From NCBI RefSeq assembly GCF_003716325.1, contig NZ_RDSR01000021.1, positions 1-59,713 on the forward strand: 59,713 nt of DNA. Reading direction: 5' to 3'. The translations under genes and the position numbers were made by a program. Below the pieces are notes generated by a model, which was given only the letters and a program-made list of their open reading frames with translations, did no database searches and was not told where the DNA came from. Source of the DNA: Cryobacterium tepidiphilum. GTDB taxonomy: Bacteria; Actinomycetota; Actinomycetes; Actinomycetales; Microbacteriaceae. This document shows, piece after piece, positions 9,668 to 18,581 of the stretch. Within the stretch, counting starts at the first letter, position 1. Every line of letters starts with the position of its first letter.

Positions 9668-9821
9668 TGACCCGGGCGATCGCCTGGTCGAAGAGGCCGC
9701 TGAGCGCCGGTCCCGCCAGGCCCCAGATGATCACGACGAGGCCCGCCGTCATGAGGGTGATCAGCACCCAGCCCGGCACATCCCCGGTGTCGTCGTCGCG
9801 TACGAGCCGCAGTGTCTTCAT
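9657..9821 (-). CDS. Flp-like small pilin candidate (54 residues)
   Basis: A short open frame between tadC and tadE, exactly where the Flp/DUF4244 pilin gene lies in other actinobacterial tad loci. Translation begins MKTLRLVRDDDTGDVPGW and continues VLITLMTAGLVVIIWGLAGPAL, then a short tail. A charged leader, a glycine, one hydrophobic helix and very small size match a Flp pilin. However, the usual AEYA motif with Glu at +5 is replaced by DVPGW. The ATG follows GAAGGAGAAGT, a good ribosome-binding site. The stop overlaps the tadE start region. Confidence 0.75.
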   Translation of the reverse strand: MKTLRLVRDDDTGDVPGWVLITLMTAGLVVIIWGLAGPALSGLFDQAIARVSGL

Positions 9822-9862
9822 CGCTTACTTCTCCTTCTGTGTGGTGTCGTTCTGTGTAGTGG

Positions 9863-10798
9863 TCAGAATCCCGACTGCAGGACGAAGATCCCGGGGAAGA
9901 TCGCGAAGATGACCGTGAGCGGAAGGATGAGGAACACCAGCGGGATCATCATCGCCACCTCCTTCTTTCCGGCGATCTCCAGAAGACGACGCTTGGTCTC
10001 GTCGCGGGAATCCTGCGCCTGGGCGCGCAGCACTTCGCCGAGCGGTGAGCCGCGTTCCAAGGCGCCCATGACCTGCTCGAGCGCCCGGGTCAGCGGGGCG
10101 AGGCGGATGCGACGGGAGAGGTCTCCCAGCGCGTCTGCGAGGGGAACGCCGGAATGCACATCAGCGAAAACGCGCGAGAACTCGCGCGCCAACTCGCCGG
10201 AGCTGGCCGTGGAGATGCGGCGAAGTGAATCGAGGATGCCCTCGCCGGCCGAAAGCGACAGGGTCAGGAACTCCAACACGGTGGGGAGCTCGCTGTTGAT
10301 GCGGGAGAGCCGCAGCCGCGCGGACCGTTGCAGCATCCAGTCCCGGGCCCAGGCGCCGGCTCCCGCGGCGACTGCCGGCACTGCGATCTGCACGCTCGCC
10401 GGAGCGGCGTGCACGACAGGCAGGAACAGCGAGCCCGCCCCGGCAGCGAAACCGACGAGCGCCCACGCCAACTGCTCGGTGCGGAATTGCTCCACGGATT
10501 TTCGCAACCCGGACTGCTGCAGCCGCTGTGCCACGACATCCGTGCCGCCGATCGCGCGGGAGAAGGCGCCGGCGACAGCGCCGATGAGCGGCGTCAGCAA
10601 GCTGCCCAGGACGGGAAGCGGGTCGACCGAGTGCCGGCGCAGGAACTCCCGCGCCTGTGGCGAGACGTCGAGCACATACGGCGCCACCCGGTCCACGAGC
10701 CGAGGACTCCGCAGCCGAGGCGAGAGGCTCACCAGCGACCACAGGCCGAGACCGAGACCGGTTCCGCTCAACACCGCCCACGCCGTCGCGGTGCTCAT
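9863..10798 (-). CDS. tadC: TadC-like type II secretion F-domain protein
   Basis: A 311-residue inner-membrane platform protein. An N-terminal TM segment is followed by the cytoplasmic T2SSF domain (LRLSRINSELPTVLEFLTLSLSAGEGILDSLRRI ... DALGDLSRRIRLAPLTRALEQVMGALERG), then a C-terminal hydrophobic pair (KEVAMMIPLVFLILPLTVIFAIFPGIF). TadB and TadC together form the pilus assembly platform acted on by the TadA motor. The ATG start overlaps the tadB stop as ATGA. 41 bp separate it from the pilin-like gene. Confidence 0.9.
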   Translation of the reverse strand: MSTATAWAVLSGTGLGLGLWSLVSLSPRLRSPRLVDRVAPYVLDVSPQAREFLRRHSVDPLPVLGSLLTPLIGAVAGAFSRAIGGTDVVAQRLQQSGLRKSVEQFRTEQLAWALVGFAAGAGSLFLPVVHAAPASVQIAVPAVAAGAGAWARDWMLQRSARLRLSRINSELPTVLEFLTLSLSAGEGILDSLRRISTASSGELAREFSRVFADVHSGVPLADALGDLSRRIRLAPLTRALEQVMGALERGSPLGEVLRAQAQDSRDETKRRLLEIAGKKEVAMMIPLVFLILPLTVIFAIFPGIFVLQSGF

Positions 10799-11649
10799 GC
10801 GAACCACCGGCGTTCCTCGGGCAGTCGGCCGAGCGCGATCATCATGCGGTAGGCGATGACGGAGGCGACGAGGCCTCCGAGGATCACCGCGAGTCCGCCG
10901 GTCGTGTTGTACGCCACAGCGGCTTCGCGTCTCGATGCCAGCAGCAGGAGCAGCACCCAGGGCGCGGCGACCCCCAGCCTCGCCGCGTTCATGATCCACG
11001 ATTGGCGTGCTTCGACCTCCTGCCGGATCGCTGTCTCCTGCCGCAGCCACGCGGCAAGGTTGCGCAGAACCACGGTCAGGTCGCTGCCCCCGACCTCCCG
11101 CGCCATCCGCAGCGTTTCCAGGATGCGGTCCGCCACCGGGTCGGCCAGGTCCTCCTTGAGGCGATCCAGGGCGACCGAGAAGCTGCCGGTCGCCCGATAC
11201 TCGCGGTCGAACGCGGTGAAGGCGGCGCGGGTCGACACCGGACCGGCGTGCGCGAGGCTGCTGACGCTGTCGGGCAGGGCGAGACCCGACCGGACGGCGG
11301 CGACGAGGTGGTCGACGACATCCGGCCAGACGGTGCGCTGGCTGCGCCGCCTCGACTGCGCCCGCCACCCGACGAGCAGCGACGGGAGAACGGCGCCGCC
11401 GACGCCGGCGGAGACCGCCAACGGCACGACACCCAGGAGCGCGAACGCGAGAGTCGCAGACGCGAGTGCGACGATGGCCGAAACCGCCGCGAACACGGGA
11501 ACGGAGACGTGCCCGAGCCCCGCCTGCACTAGGCGTTCGTGGAGCCGGCCCCGGTTGCGGCCCTGTTCAGAGTGCTGCCGCGGCCACAGCAGCGGCGAAG
11601 CCAGCAACAACACGCCGGCGCCGAGCAGGCAACCTAGGGCAAGTCTCAC
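10795..11649 (-). CDS. tadB: TadB-like type II secretion F-domain protein
   Basis: A 284-residue membrane protein with two N-terminal hydrophobic stretches. The T2SSF domain (VWPDVVDHLVAAVRSGLALPDSVSSLA ... RILETLRMAREVGGSDLTVVLRNLAAWLRQE) is followed by two C-terminal TM segments. It is the partner of TadC in the Tad pilus platform. The GTG start overlaps the tadA stop as GTGA, so tadA-tadB-tadC are translationally coupled. Confidence 0.9.
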   Translation of the reverse strand: MRLALGCLLGAGVLLLASPLLWPRQHSEQGRNRGRLHERLVQAGLGHVSVPVFAAVSAIVALASATLAFALLGVVPLAVSAGVGGAVLPSLLVGWRAQSRRRSQRTVWPDVVDHLVAAVRSGLALPDSVSSLAHAGPVSTRAAFTAFDREYRATGSFSVALDRLKEDLADPVADRILETLRMAREVGGSDLTVVLRNLAAWLRQETAIRQEVEARQSWIMNAARLGVAAPWVLLLLLASRREAAVAYNTTGGLAVILGGLVASVIAYRMMIALGRLPEERRWFA

Positions 11650-12878
11650 GAGGCCTCCCTCCCGAGCACCACGGCGGGATCCAAGCCGGCCGCGTGGAAC
11701 TTGGTCAGCTTCGGGGGAAGGCTCCCGGTCGGGCGCAGCGTCCCATGCTCAGAACCGAAAATGGGCGTCGCCTCAACGTGCGCACCGTTCACCTGCCCGG
11801 TGAGGGCGAGGATCTCCTCCACCCGGCGTCGGCCGTGGCGGTCCATGGCGCAGTGGACGACGATGTCGACGCAGGTGGCGACCGTGGGAAGCACGAATGC
11901 CGCGTCGATGTTGCGGCCGGCCAAGAGCGGCAGCGTGCACAATTTTGCGAGGGCATCCTGCGCGCTGTTGGCGTGCAGTGAGCACATCCCCGGTAGTCCG
12001 CTGTTCAGGGCGATGAGCAGATCGAGACTCTCCGCCTCGCGCACTTCGCCGACCACGAGGCGGTCCGGGCGCATCCGCAGCGACTCCTTGATCAGCCGCC
12101 GGAGGGTGATCTCCCCCGTCCCCTCCAGGCTCGGCTGTCGGCACTGCATGGCGACGACGTCGCGGGCGACGAGATCAAGCTCGAACGTCTCCTCAACGGT
12201 CACGATGCGCTCGTTGGGACGGCCGGACGACAGCAAGGCGTTCAACATGGTGGTCTTGCCGGCCTGAGTCGCGCCCGACACAAGGATGTTCTGGCCGGCG
12301 AGAACGCACATGCGCAAGAACTCCGCGGCCTGCTGGCTCAGGGACCCCAACGCCACCAGTTGGTGCAGGTCGCGGATGCGGCGCGTGAACTTGCGGATGT
12401 TGACCGCCCAATGCCGATGGGTGATGTCGGGGATCACGACGTGCAGGCGGGACCCGTCGGGCAGCGAGGCGTCGACGAACGGCGAGGAAAGGTCGACCCG
12501 CCGGCCGCTGGCCTGGAGCATCCGTTCGACCAGGTCGCGCACACCGCGCTCGGTCAGCACCACCGCGGTGAGCTCCGGCACGCCGTCGCGGGCGATGAAT
12601 ACCCGCGACGGCGCGTTGATCCAGATCTCCTCGATGGTCGGATCGTCGAGGAGCGGCTGCAGCGCCCCGAACCCCGTGAGTGCGGCCACGACCTCGCGTG
12701 CTGCCTGGTGTTCGTCGGGGATGATCGGGAGCGCCCCGCTCAGCGCACGCTCCGAGTAGCGCTGCAGTTCGTCACGCACATATCGCCGCGCCAGGTCCGC
12801 GTCGGAGGCCAGGTCGACACCGTCGAGCCGTACACGTGACCTCACCTGTTCGGTGATCATCCGCACGGCCTCGCTCAT
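11646..12878 (-). CDS. tadA: TadA/CpaF-type pilus assembly ATPase
   Basis: A hexameric secretion ATPase that powers Tad pilus extension (and retraction in some systems). In 410 residues it has an N-terminal domain with IEEIWINAPSRVFI, Walker A GATQAGKTT (202-210), Asp box VTVEETFELDL (~226-236), Walker B RLVVGEVR (273-280) and His box CSLHANS (~299-305). It is the first gene of a seven-gene operon. The TadZ/ssd gene that usually precedes tadA in actinobacteria is absent. The 105-bp upstream region carries a 14-bp element shared with two other loci. Confidence 0.95.
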   Translation of the reverse strand: MSEAVRMITEQVRSRVRLDGVDLASDADLARRYVRDELQRYSERALSGALPIIPDEHQAAREVVAALTGFGALQPLLDDPTIEEIWINAPSRVFIARDGVPELTAVVLTERGVRDLVERMLQASGRRVDLSSPFVDASLPDGSRLHVVIPDITHRHWAVNIRKFTRRIRDLHQLVALGSLSQQAAEFLRMCVLAGQNILVSGATQAGKTTMLNALLSSGRPNERIVTVEETFELDLVARDVVAMQCRQPSLEGTGEITLRRLIKESLRMRPDRLVVGEVREAESLDLLIALNSGLPGMCSLHANSAQDALAKLCTLPLLAGRNIDAAFVLPTVATCVDIVVHCAMDRHGRRRVEEILALTGQVNGAHVEATPIFGSEHGTLRPTGSLPPKLTKFHAAGLDPAVVLGREAS

Positions 12879-12913
12879 AGATGCATCCTGCTCCTGAGCG
12901 GCCGGGCGCCGCT

Positions 12914-12927
12914 GAAGTTATCCACAG
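12914..12927 (-). promoter_or_regulatory. Shared 14-bp element upstream of tadA (contains exact DnaA-box sequence)
   Basis: Plus-strand GAAGTTATCCACAG; read towards tadA it is CTGTGGATAACTTC, ending 35 nt before the tadA ATG. The inner TTATCCACA (12918-12926) is a perfect DnaA box. The identical 14-mer occurs at 38193-38206 and 53563-53576 in the same orientation and almost the same spacing to the next start codon. Binding by DnaA, another regulator, or use as a promoter core (GATAAC as a -10-like hexamer) cannot be separated from sequence. Confidence 0.6.
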
Positions 12928-12983
12928 GGGCACCCGCGCAGGCAGGGCCGCCGCCGGGGTCGCCCCGTAGACTGGTGTCGCCC

Positions 12984-13065
12984 GCGGGAGTGGTGGAATT
13001 GGCAGACACGCAGGATTTAGGTTCCTGTGCTTTCGGGCGTGGGGGTTCAAGTCCCCTCTCCCGCA
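12984..13065 (+). tRNA. tRNA-Leu (anticodon UAG)
   Basis: The cloverleaf is readable. The acceptor stem GCGGGAG (12984-12990) pairs with CTCCCGC (13058-13064), with discriminator A at 13065. The anticodon stem CAGGA/TCCTG encloses the loop TTTAGGT, giving anticodon TAG at 13018-13020. There is a long variable arm as in class II tRNAs, and the T arm GGGGGTTCAAGTCCCC. The CCA end is not encoded. It reads CUN leucine codons. Confidence 0.97.
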
Positions 13066-13087
13066 CTGGAACGCCTTTGCATTCCCG

Positions 13088-14170
13088 TCAGCGGATGATG
13101 GCGCTCAGCACATCCTGCCCGAGATGCAGGATGAGCGAGGGATGCAGCCGATGGAACACCTGGCGCCCGTCGCGCTGGGAGCTGATGAGGCCGGCTTCGC
13201 GCATCACTCGAAGATGCCGCGACACGGCGGGCTCGCTCAGCTTCGTGCGCACAGCGAGTTCCGTGGTCGTGATCGATTCGCCGATGAGGTGACGGCACAG
13301 TTCCCAGCGCCCTGGCTCGGCGAGGGTGAGCAAACGCCTGCGGATCTCATCCTGCGACTGCGCCGCGCCCTCGGCGAACCCTTCCTGCGCGAGGTAGTGG
13401 ATGACGATGGGGAGGCCCCGGTCCATCTTGACCATGACGTGCGGCCATCCGCGAAGCGACGGGACGAGGAGGAGACCGTTCTCGTCGACGCTGCCCGACG
13501 CTGACTGGAGCTTGTCGAAGAACACTGTTGTCTCGGAACCCCGGGTCGACGCCATCTTGGAGAGTGATTCGACGATGGACAGGAGGTCGCCGTCCTGCAG
13601 GTTCTCATTGACGAGCCTGGCTGAAGCTTCGAGCCGGGCGGAGGTCCTCCCCCATTCCTCGTCGAAGAAGGCCGTGCAGCATTCCCGCAGGACGCTGGCG
13701 AGTTCGGCGCGGAAGCCGCGGGGGTCGGCGATGAGCGACGAGGCGAGTTCACCCCGGTTGAAGGACCGCTGCTGGCATTCGGTCACCCACGACCGGTCGG
13801 TCAGGACGTCCTCCGCGCTGCGGAAGTCGACAACCCGGCCCCGGATCGCGTTGGCGGCGAGCGGCAGGAAGATGTCATCATCCATGTCGACGAGTTCGGC
13901 CAGCTCGTCGTCGATCGGCCGCCCCAACCTCCGGCTCGTCGGATAGAACAGCCGCATGCGGTACCTGGCCCAGAGCGGGGCGAACCGGAAGAGATCAGTG
14001 CGAAGGCTGTCGCTCAGCTGCGATGTCATCTTGTCGGCCCAGCCGCGCGATTCCGGGTGGTGGTCCGGCTCGGCCATGACATGCAGGCAGGCCATGAGCT
14101 CGGCCAACGGCGAGACCCCTGCTACGACATCGAGACGCCGTGCCTGTGAGAGCTTGAGAGCGATGACCAC
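13088..14170 (-). CDS. ArsR/DUF5937-type winged-helix transcriptional regulator
   Basis: A 360-residue regulator with a C-terminal winged-helix domain of ArsR type (TLAEPGRWELCRHLIGESITTTELAVRTKLSEPAVSRHLRVMREAGLISSQRDGRQVFHRL). About 280 N-terminal residues match the architecture of DUF5937 regulators of Actinobacteria. It has no metal-binding cysteines of the classical ArsR type. It is the last gene of an operon with a peptidase-like hydrolase and an amino acid ABC transporter (4 bp after the hydrolase stop), so it probably controls that operon. The GTG start is supported by spacing. Confidence 0.85.
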   Translation of the reverse strand: MVIALKLSQARRLDVVAGVSPLAELMACLHVMAEPDHHPESRGWADKMTSQLSDSLRTDLFRFAPLWARYRMRLFYPTSRRLGRPIDDELAELVDMDDDIFLPLAANAIRGRVVDFRSAEDVLTDRSWVTECQQRSFNRGELASSLIADPRGFRAELASVLRECCTAFFDEEWGRTSARLEASARLVNENLQDGDLLSIVESLSKMASTRGSETTVFFDKLQSASGSVDENGLLLVPSLRGWPHVMVKMDRGLPIVIHYLAQEGFAEGAAQSQDEIRRRLLTLAEPGRWELCRHLIGESITTTELAVRTKLSEPAVSRHLRVMREAGLISSQRDGRQVFHRLHPSLILHLGQDVLSAIIR

Positions 14171-14174
14171 CGGA

Positions 14175-16043
14175 TCAGTGTCCCATCCTCACCTCGGAAC
14201 CCACGATGTGTACCGTCAGGTGGGACCGCCCGAGGTGGAGGGTATTGCGGGCGACCTGGGAGGTGCGGTCGGCCACCACCGCATTGCCGGTATTGGGGTT
14301 GACGTCACACCGCGGGAAGTTGCTGGAGGAGACGTCGACCCTGATCCGGTGTCCGGGCGAGAAGTAGTTCGCAGTATCAGGCAGTCTCACGGTGACCCCG
14401 TACGTCGTTCCCGGCTGCATCAGCACGGGCGACTCGAAACCTTCACGATAACGACAACGCAGCATGCCGTCGGTGATGTTCATGGCGAAGCCAGCCGGGT
14501 AATCGGCGTTCGCAGGGTACACGTCGACGAGCTTGACCGTGATGTCGGTGTCGGGTGCCGACGAAGAGAAGTCCAGCTCGAGGGTGAGGTCGCCGATGAT
14601 GGCGAGTCCCTTCTCGAGCGGGGCGGTCTGGAAGCTCACGACATCGGGCCTCGAAGCGAGCGGGAGCAGGGTATCGGCGGCGTATGTGTCGGCGGTAGGG
14701 GTCTGGTCGAAAGCGCCGCCGTGCATGAGGGGCTCACCCGACGTGATGCCGCCACCCATGCTCGGCACCGGGTGGGAGGGATCGAAGTCGTATGAGATCG
14801 CGCCTGCGCGGGAGGGCGGGTTGAACGAGAGCGACCCGTCGGGGGCGAGGAAGAGCCGGGCCTGCTGCGTCTCGGCTGGCGGCCATTCAGCCGCGAATCG
14901 CCAGGTGCCGCCGTGGTCGAGGCGGCCGTCCGGATTCTTCCGCCCGGAGCCACCGCCCATGAGAAAGTAGGAGACCGCGGCGAGAGACACCGGTTCGTCG
15001 TTCAGCACCTGATCCAGCCACTGCGCCTTGAAGGTGAGGTAGTCGGTGCTCAGGTTGCCGTCCAGAGTGGCCTCCGGGCCGAAGTCGACATCACCCGACC
15101 ACGTCACGCTTCGCGCACCGTGGATCCACGGGCCGAGGACGAGGAATGTGGGGGCGGCCTTCAGCTTCCTGAGCGAGTGGAAGTTCTCGACAGCGGTGAA
15201 CACGTAGGGGTCATACCAGCTTGAAATGTGCATCGAGGGCACGTCGGGGAAGTTCTCGTAGAATCCCCTAGCGTACATGCCCGGTTGTGTCCAGAACCCG
15301 TCCAGCTCCTCATGGGACCACTGCTCGAACAAGAAGTCCTCGTACTCCGTCGATCCCGAGAGCGGGGAATAGCCCTTTCGCCACGGCATGGATCGGAACC
15401 ACGCCGCCAGATCCTGGCCTTCGAGGTTGGCCGCCAGGACGGGGTCTTCCTCTGCCGCAGGACTCTTCAGCGCGTGGCGATAGGCCCAGATCACCTGCTT
15501 CAGCTCGAACGCTCCGCCGAATCGACCACCTGCCTCGAACGCATTGGAGAATCCGCCTGAGTCCAGGATCATCGCGGCCGTGGCCGGTGCGCCGACGGAT
15601 GCGGCCGCCGCTTGAACGTGGGCGCTGTACGAGACGCCGGCCGTGATGATCCGCCCGTCGCACCACGGCTGCGCGGCCAGCCAGGCCTGGGTGTCGAAGC
15701 CGTCCTCCGCCTCGCCGGTGTACTTGGAGAAGACACCCTCGGAGTCACCGCGACCGCGGCAGTCCTGCCTCACGACGATGTATCCGCGTTCCACAAAGAA
15801 CGCCGCACCGGACTCAGGTGAGACGGCGCCTCCGTCGGCGTGCCTGCCATCTGAGGGGCGCATCGCACGGATGTCGTAGGGCGTGCGTTCAAGAAGCACC
15901 GGCAAGGCACGAGTTCGATCGAGCAGCGTGTCGGAATAGATGTCCGTGGCCAGCAGAACGCCATCGCGCATGGGCGCCCACATGCGCGTCCGTTGTGTCG
16001 ACCGGCCCTGGTCGTGGAGGGTTTCGAACGTGATGTCCGACAT
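14175..16043 (-). CDS. CocE/NonD-family hydrolase (X-Pro dipeptidyl-peptidase S15 type)
   Basis: A 622-residue alpha/beta hydrolase. The N-terminal part has the S15 motifs MRDGVLLATDIYSD, GYIVVRQDCRGRGDSEG and the nucleophile elbow GVSYSAH (usual form GxSYxG). LVLGPWIHGAR carries the likely catalytic histidine. The C-terminal jelly-roll domain of the PepX/CocE type follows (DTDITVKLVDVYPA ... GHRIRVDVSSSNFPR). Such enzymes cleave X-Pro dipeptides or esters. Location directly after an amino acid uptake system suggests peptide or amino-acyl-ester use, but the substrate is inferred only. Confidence 0.92.
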   Translation of the reverse strand: MSDITFETLHDQGRSTQRTRMWAPMRDGVLLATDIYSDTLLDRTRALPVLLERTPYDIRAMRPSDGRHADGGAVSPESGAAFFVERGYIVVRQDCRGRGDSEGVFSKYTGEAEDGFDTQAWLAAQPWCDGRIITAGVSYSAHVQAAAASVGAPATAAMILDSGGFSNAFEAGGRFGGAFELKQVIWAYRHALKSPAAEEDPVLAANLEGQDLAAWFRSMPWRKGYSPLSGSTEYEDFLFEQWSHEELDGFWTQPGMYARGFYENFPDVPSMHISSWYDPYVFTAVENFHSLRKLKAAPTFLVLGPWIHGARSVTWSGDVDFGPEATLDGNLSTDYLTFKAQWLDQVLNDEPVSLAAVSYFLMGGGSGRKNPDGRLDHGGTWRFAAEWPPAETQQARLFLAPDGSLSFNPPSRAGAISYDFDPSHPVPSMGGGITSGEPLMHGGAFDQTPTADTYAADTLLPLASRPDVVSFQTAPLEKGLAIIGDLTLELDFSSSAPDTDITVKLVDVYPANADYPAGFAMNITDGMLRCRYREGFESPVLMQPGTTYGVTVRLPDTANYFSPGHRIRVDVSSSNFPRCDVNPNTGNAVVADRTSQVARNTLHLGRSHLTVHIVGSEVRMGH

Positions 16044-16133
16044 TGAGAACCTGCTTTGCGCGTTTCGTGCTGAGTGGAGCGACGAAGGGCCGGCCGGCTC
16101 GCGACCAGCCGACCCTTCGTCAGGAGAAGGGGG

Positions 16134-16988
16134 TTACTGCATGTCCTTCAGCGCCGGCCAGATCTCGACGAGCTGCGGCTGGGGCGCCTCGCTGAAGTAG
16201 CTCTTGTAGATCTTCTGGAACGTGCCGTCGGCGATCAGGTCGGCGACCTGATCGTTGTACGCGTCTTCGAACGCGGTGTTCCCCTTCTGGAACGCCACCG
16301 TCGTGGCGTGATCCACCGGCGAGGACGCGGCGATCTTGAGGTCGGGGAACTGCTTGAGGTATTCCTCCGCGTCGGGACCGCCGACGATGAACGCGTCGAC
16401 GGATCCGGAATTGAGGGCGGAAACCGCAGCGTTCTGGCCATCGAAGTCGGTTTCGATCGCGCCGGGAAGCTTCTTCAGGTAGTCGACCTGCACCGACCCG
16501 GTGACGACGGCGACCTTCTTCCCGTCGAAGTCATCGAGGGAGGATGCCGGGCTGTCTTCCTTCGTGAGCAGGGCCGTCTCCGACCAGTACAGTCCCTTCG
16601 CGAAGTCGATCGACTTCTTGCGCTCATCGGTGACACCCAGGCCGTTAGCGACCATGTCGTACTGCTGTGAGGTGAGGCCCTGGATGCCCGCCGGCACCGG
16701 AGAGAGCTTGTAGGTCACCTTGAGGTCGAGCCGCTTGAATACCTCATCGTTGATGTCCATGATGAACCCCGACGGGTTGCCCTTCTCGTCAACGCTGGCG
16801 AAAGGGGGCTGGTCGCCCGAGGTGGAGGCCAGGACCTCACCGGGCGTGATCAGGTTGTACGGGTTGGCGTCGGCCGCCGCGGAGCCGGAGTCGCCGGAGG
16901 CTGCCGAGTCTGCGGCGCCGCAGCCCGTGAGCATGAGCAGTACCGCGGCCGAGGCGGCCGAGACCTTGACGAGGGAATCGATCTTCAT
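16134..16988 (-). CDS. Amino acid ABC transporter, substrate-binding lipoprotein
   Basis: A 284-residue extracellular solute-binding protein of family 3. The signal peptide ends in the lipobox LTGC (cysteine ~23), followed by an Ala/Gly/Ser linker. The body has the family core DQPPFASVDEKGNPSGFIMDINDEVF, TDERKKSIDFAKGLYW and the hinge region VAVVTGSVQVDYL. It delivers a polar amino acid or similar ligand to the permease encoded upstream. The ribosome site AGGAAGG lies 7 nt before the ATG. It is the third gene of the operon. Confidence 0.94.
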   Translation of the reverse strand: MKIDSLVKVSAASAAVLLMLTGCGAADSAASGDSGSAAADANPYNLITPGEVLASTSGDQPPFASVDEKGNPSGFIMDINDEVFKRLDLKVTYKLSPVPAGIQGLTSQQYDMVANGLGVTDERKKSIDFAKGLYWSETALLTKEDSPASSLDDFDGKKVAVVTGSVQVDYLKKLPGAIETDFDGQNAAVSALNSGSVDAFIVGGPDAEEYLKQFPDLKIAASSPVDHATTVAFQKGNTAFEDAYNDQVADLIADGTFQKIYKSYFSEAPQPQLVEIWPALKDMQ

Positions 16989-17067
16989 TTTCGTACCTTC
17001 CTATTGGTGCATGGCTGGGTGGGCAGGGTTGCCCGCTGTGGCGGTTGTGCGTGTCAGGTGGTGCGTG

Positions 17068-17841
17068 TCAGAGAACCTGCGAGAGGAACTCCTGCAGGCG
17101 GGGGCTGCGCGGCGCGGTGAGGACCTCGCGGGCGACGCCCTGTTCGGCGATGACGCCGTCGTCCATGAAGACGACCCGGTCGGCCACTTCGCGTGCGAAG
17201 CCCATCTCATGGGTGACGACGACCATCGTCATCCCCGAGTGGGCGAGCTCCTTCATCACGTCGAGCACGCCCTTGACCAGTTCCGGGTCGAGTGCCGAGG
17301 TGGCCTCATCGAAGAGCATCACCTCCGGTTCCATGGCCAGGGCCCGCGCGATGGCCACGCGCTGCTGCTGTCCCCCGGAGATGTCGGCCGGCCGCTTGTG
17401 GATGAGCGCGCCGAGCTCGAGGCGTTCGAGCTGCATACGGGCGATGCGTTCGGCCTCGCGCTTCGGCATCCGCTTGACGGTCGTGAGCGCCATGGCGACG
17501 TTCTGCAGAATGTCGACGTGCGGGAAGAGGTTGAAGTGCTGGAACACCATCCCGACTGTTGAGCGCGCCTTGTTGACGTCGGCCTTGGGAGCGGTGAGTT
17601 CGACACCGTTGACGATGATCGTTCCCGACGAGGGCGGCTGCAGCAGGTTGATGCACTTGAGCAGCGTGGACTTTCCCGATCCGGAGGGGCCGATGATGCA
17701 CACCACCTCCTGCGGTGCGATGTCCAGGCTCACGCCCTTGAGCACCTCGATGCTTCCGAAGGACTTGCGGATGTCACGAAGCCGGATGGCGGCCCCGTCG
17801 GTCAGGCTCATGTCGGGCCTCTGCATCGACGTCGTTGCCAT
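17068..17841 (-). CDS. Polar amino acid ABC transporter, ATP-binding protein
   Basis: A 257-residue ABC ATPase of the GlnQ/HisP type. It has Walker [11 protein letters not shown]-loop [10 protein letters not shown], signature [14 protein letters not shown], Walker [15 protein letters not shown] and [21 protein letters not shown], a sequence diagnostic for amino acid importers. The ATG at 17841 lies 2 nt after the permease stop; a GTG two codons upstream would overlap that stop and is possible. Confidence 0.95.
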   Translation of the reverse strand: MATTSMQRPDMSLTDGAAIRLRDIRKSFGSIEVLKGVSLDIAPQEVVCIIGPSGSGKSTLLKCINLLQPPSSGTIIVNGVELTAPKADVNKARSTVGMVFQHFNLFPHVDILQNVAMALTTVKRMPKREAERIARMQLERLELGALIHKRPADISGGQQQRVAIARALAMEPEVMLFDEATSALDPELVKGVLDVMKELAHSGMTMVVVTHEMGFAREVADRVVFMDDGVIAEQGVAREVLTAPRSPRLQEFLSQVL

Positions 17842-17843
17842 GG

Positions 17844-18581
17844 TCACACCTCCGAGAGTCGGGTCGCGGGCTTGAGTTTCAGGCTCCTTCTGCCCTCGCG
17901 CAGGCGGCGGTCCCAAGCGTTCACGAGGTAGGTGAGCGGAACCGTCATCATCAGGTAGCAGATACCCGCGGCGACGAGCGCCGACGAGTTGTATGAGATC
18001 GCCTGTTGCTGGTGCGCGATGAAGTAGAGCTCGCGCTGACCCACCGTGAGGCCCAGCAGGTACACCAGGGAGCTTTCCTTGATGTCGATGATGAACCGGT
18101 TGGTGAGAGCCGGCAGGACGTTGCGCACGCCCTGCGGAACGACGATCTTGCGCATGGTCTGCAGGTACGTCATTCCCAGGGACCTCCCTGCCTGCATCTG
18201 TCCGTCGTTGACGGACTGAATTCCGGAGCGGAAGATCTCGGCGCAATAGGCGGCGGAGATGAGCGCGACCGCAAGCACTGCGTAGCCGATCGGCGAGCGC
18301 CCGAACGGGCGGATGTCGGCAGCGGGCAGGCCGAGCCCGACAAGGCTGATCGTGAGGATCGCCGGCAGCCCGCGGAAGATGTCGACGTACAGCCGCGCCG
18401 GAAACTTGAGGAACCAGGATCGGGACAGGAGCATCATCGCCAGCACCATGCCGATGACGAGGCCCAGCAGCGCGGCGAGCACCGCAATGAAGAGGGTGTT
18501 CTTCAGACCTTCAGTGAGAAGTGTCGGGAAGACCTTGAGCATCTCCCCGATGTCGAAGAAGGTGTGGATGAAGGCATCCAT
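17844..18581 (-). CDS. Polar amino acid ABC transporter, permease (HisM/GlnP family)
   Basis: A 245-residue membrane protein with about five TM segments and the HisM-type EAA loop ([43 protein letters not shown]). Only one permease is present, so it probably works as a homodimer. It is the first gene of the operon, followed by ATPase, binding protein, hydrolase and regulator. A 362-bp region separates it from the divergent DedA gene. Confidence 0.94.
   Translation of the reverse strand: MDAFIHTFFDIGEMLKVFPTLLTEGLKNTLFIAVLAALLGLVIGMVLAMMLLSRSWFLKFPARLYVDIFRGLPAILTISLVGLGLPAADIRPFGRSPIGYAVLAVALISAAYCAEIFRSGIQSVNDGQMQAGRSLGMTYLQTMRKIVVPQGVRNVLPALTNRFIIDIKESSLVYLLGLTVGQRELYFIAHQQQAISYNSSALVAAGICYLMMTVPLTYLVNAWDRRLREGRRSLKLKPATRLSEV

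Noticed and set aside
12914..12927. DnaA box as evidence of a replication origin
   Set aside because: Boxes are single and kilobases apart, with no cluster, AT-rich unwinding region, dnaA, dnaN or rnpA/rpmH nearby.
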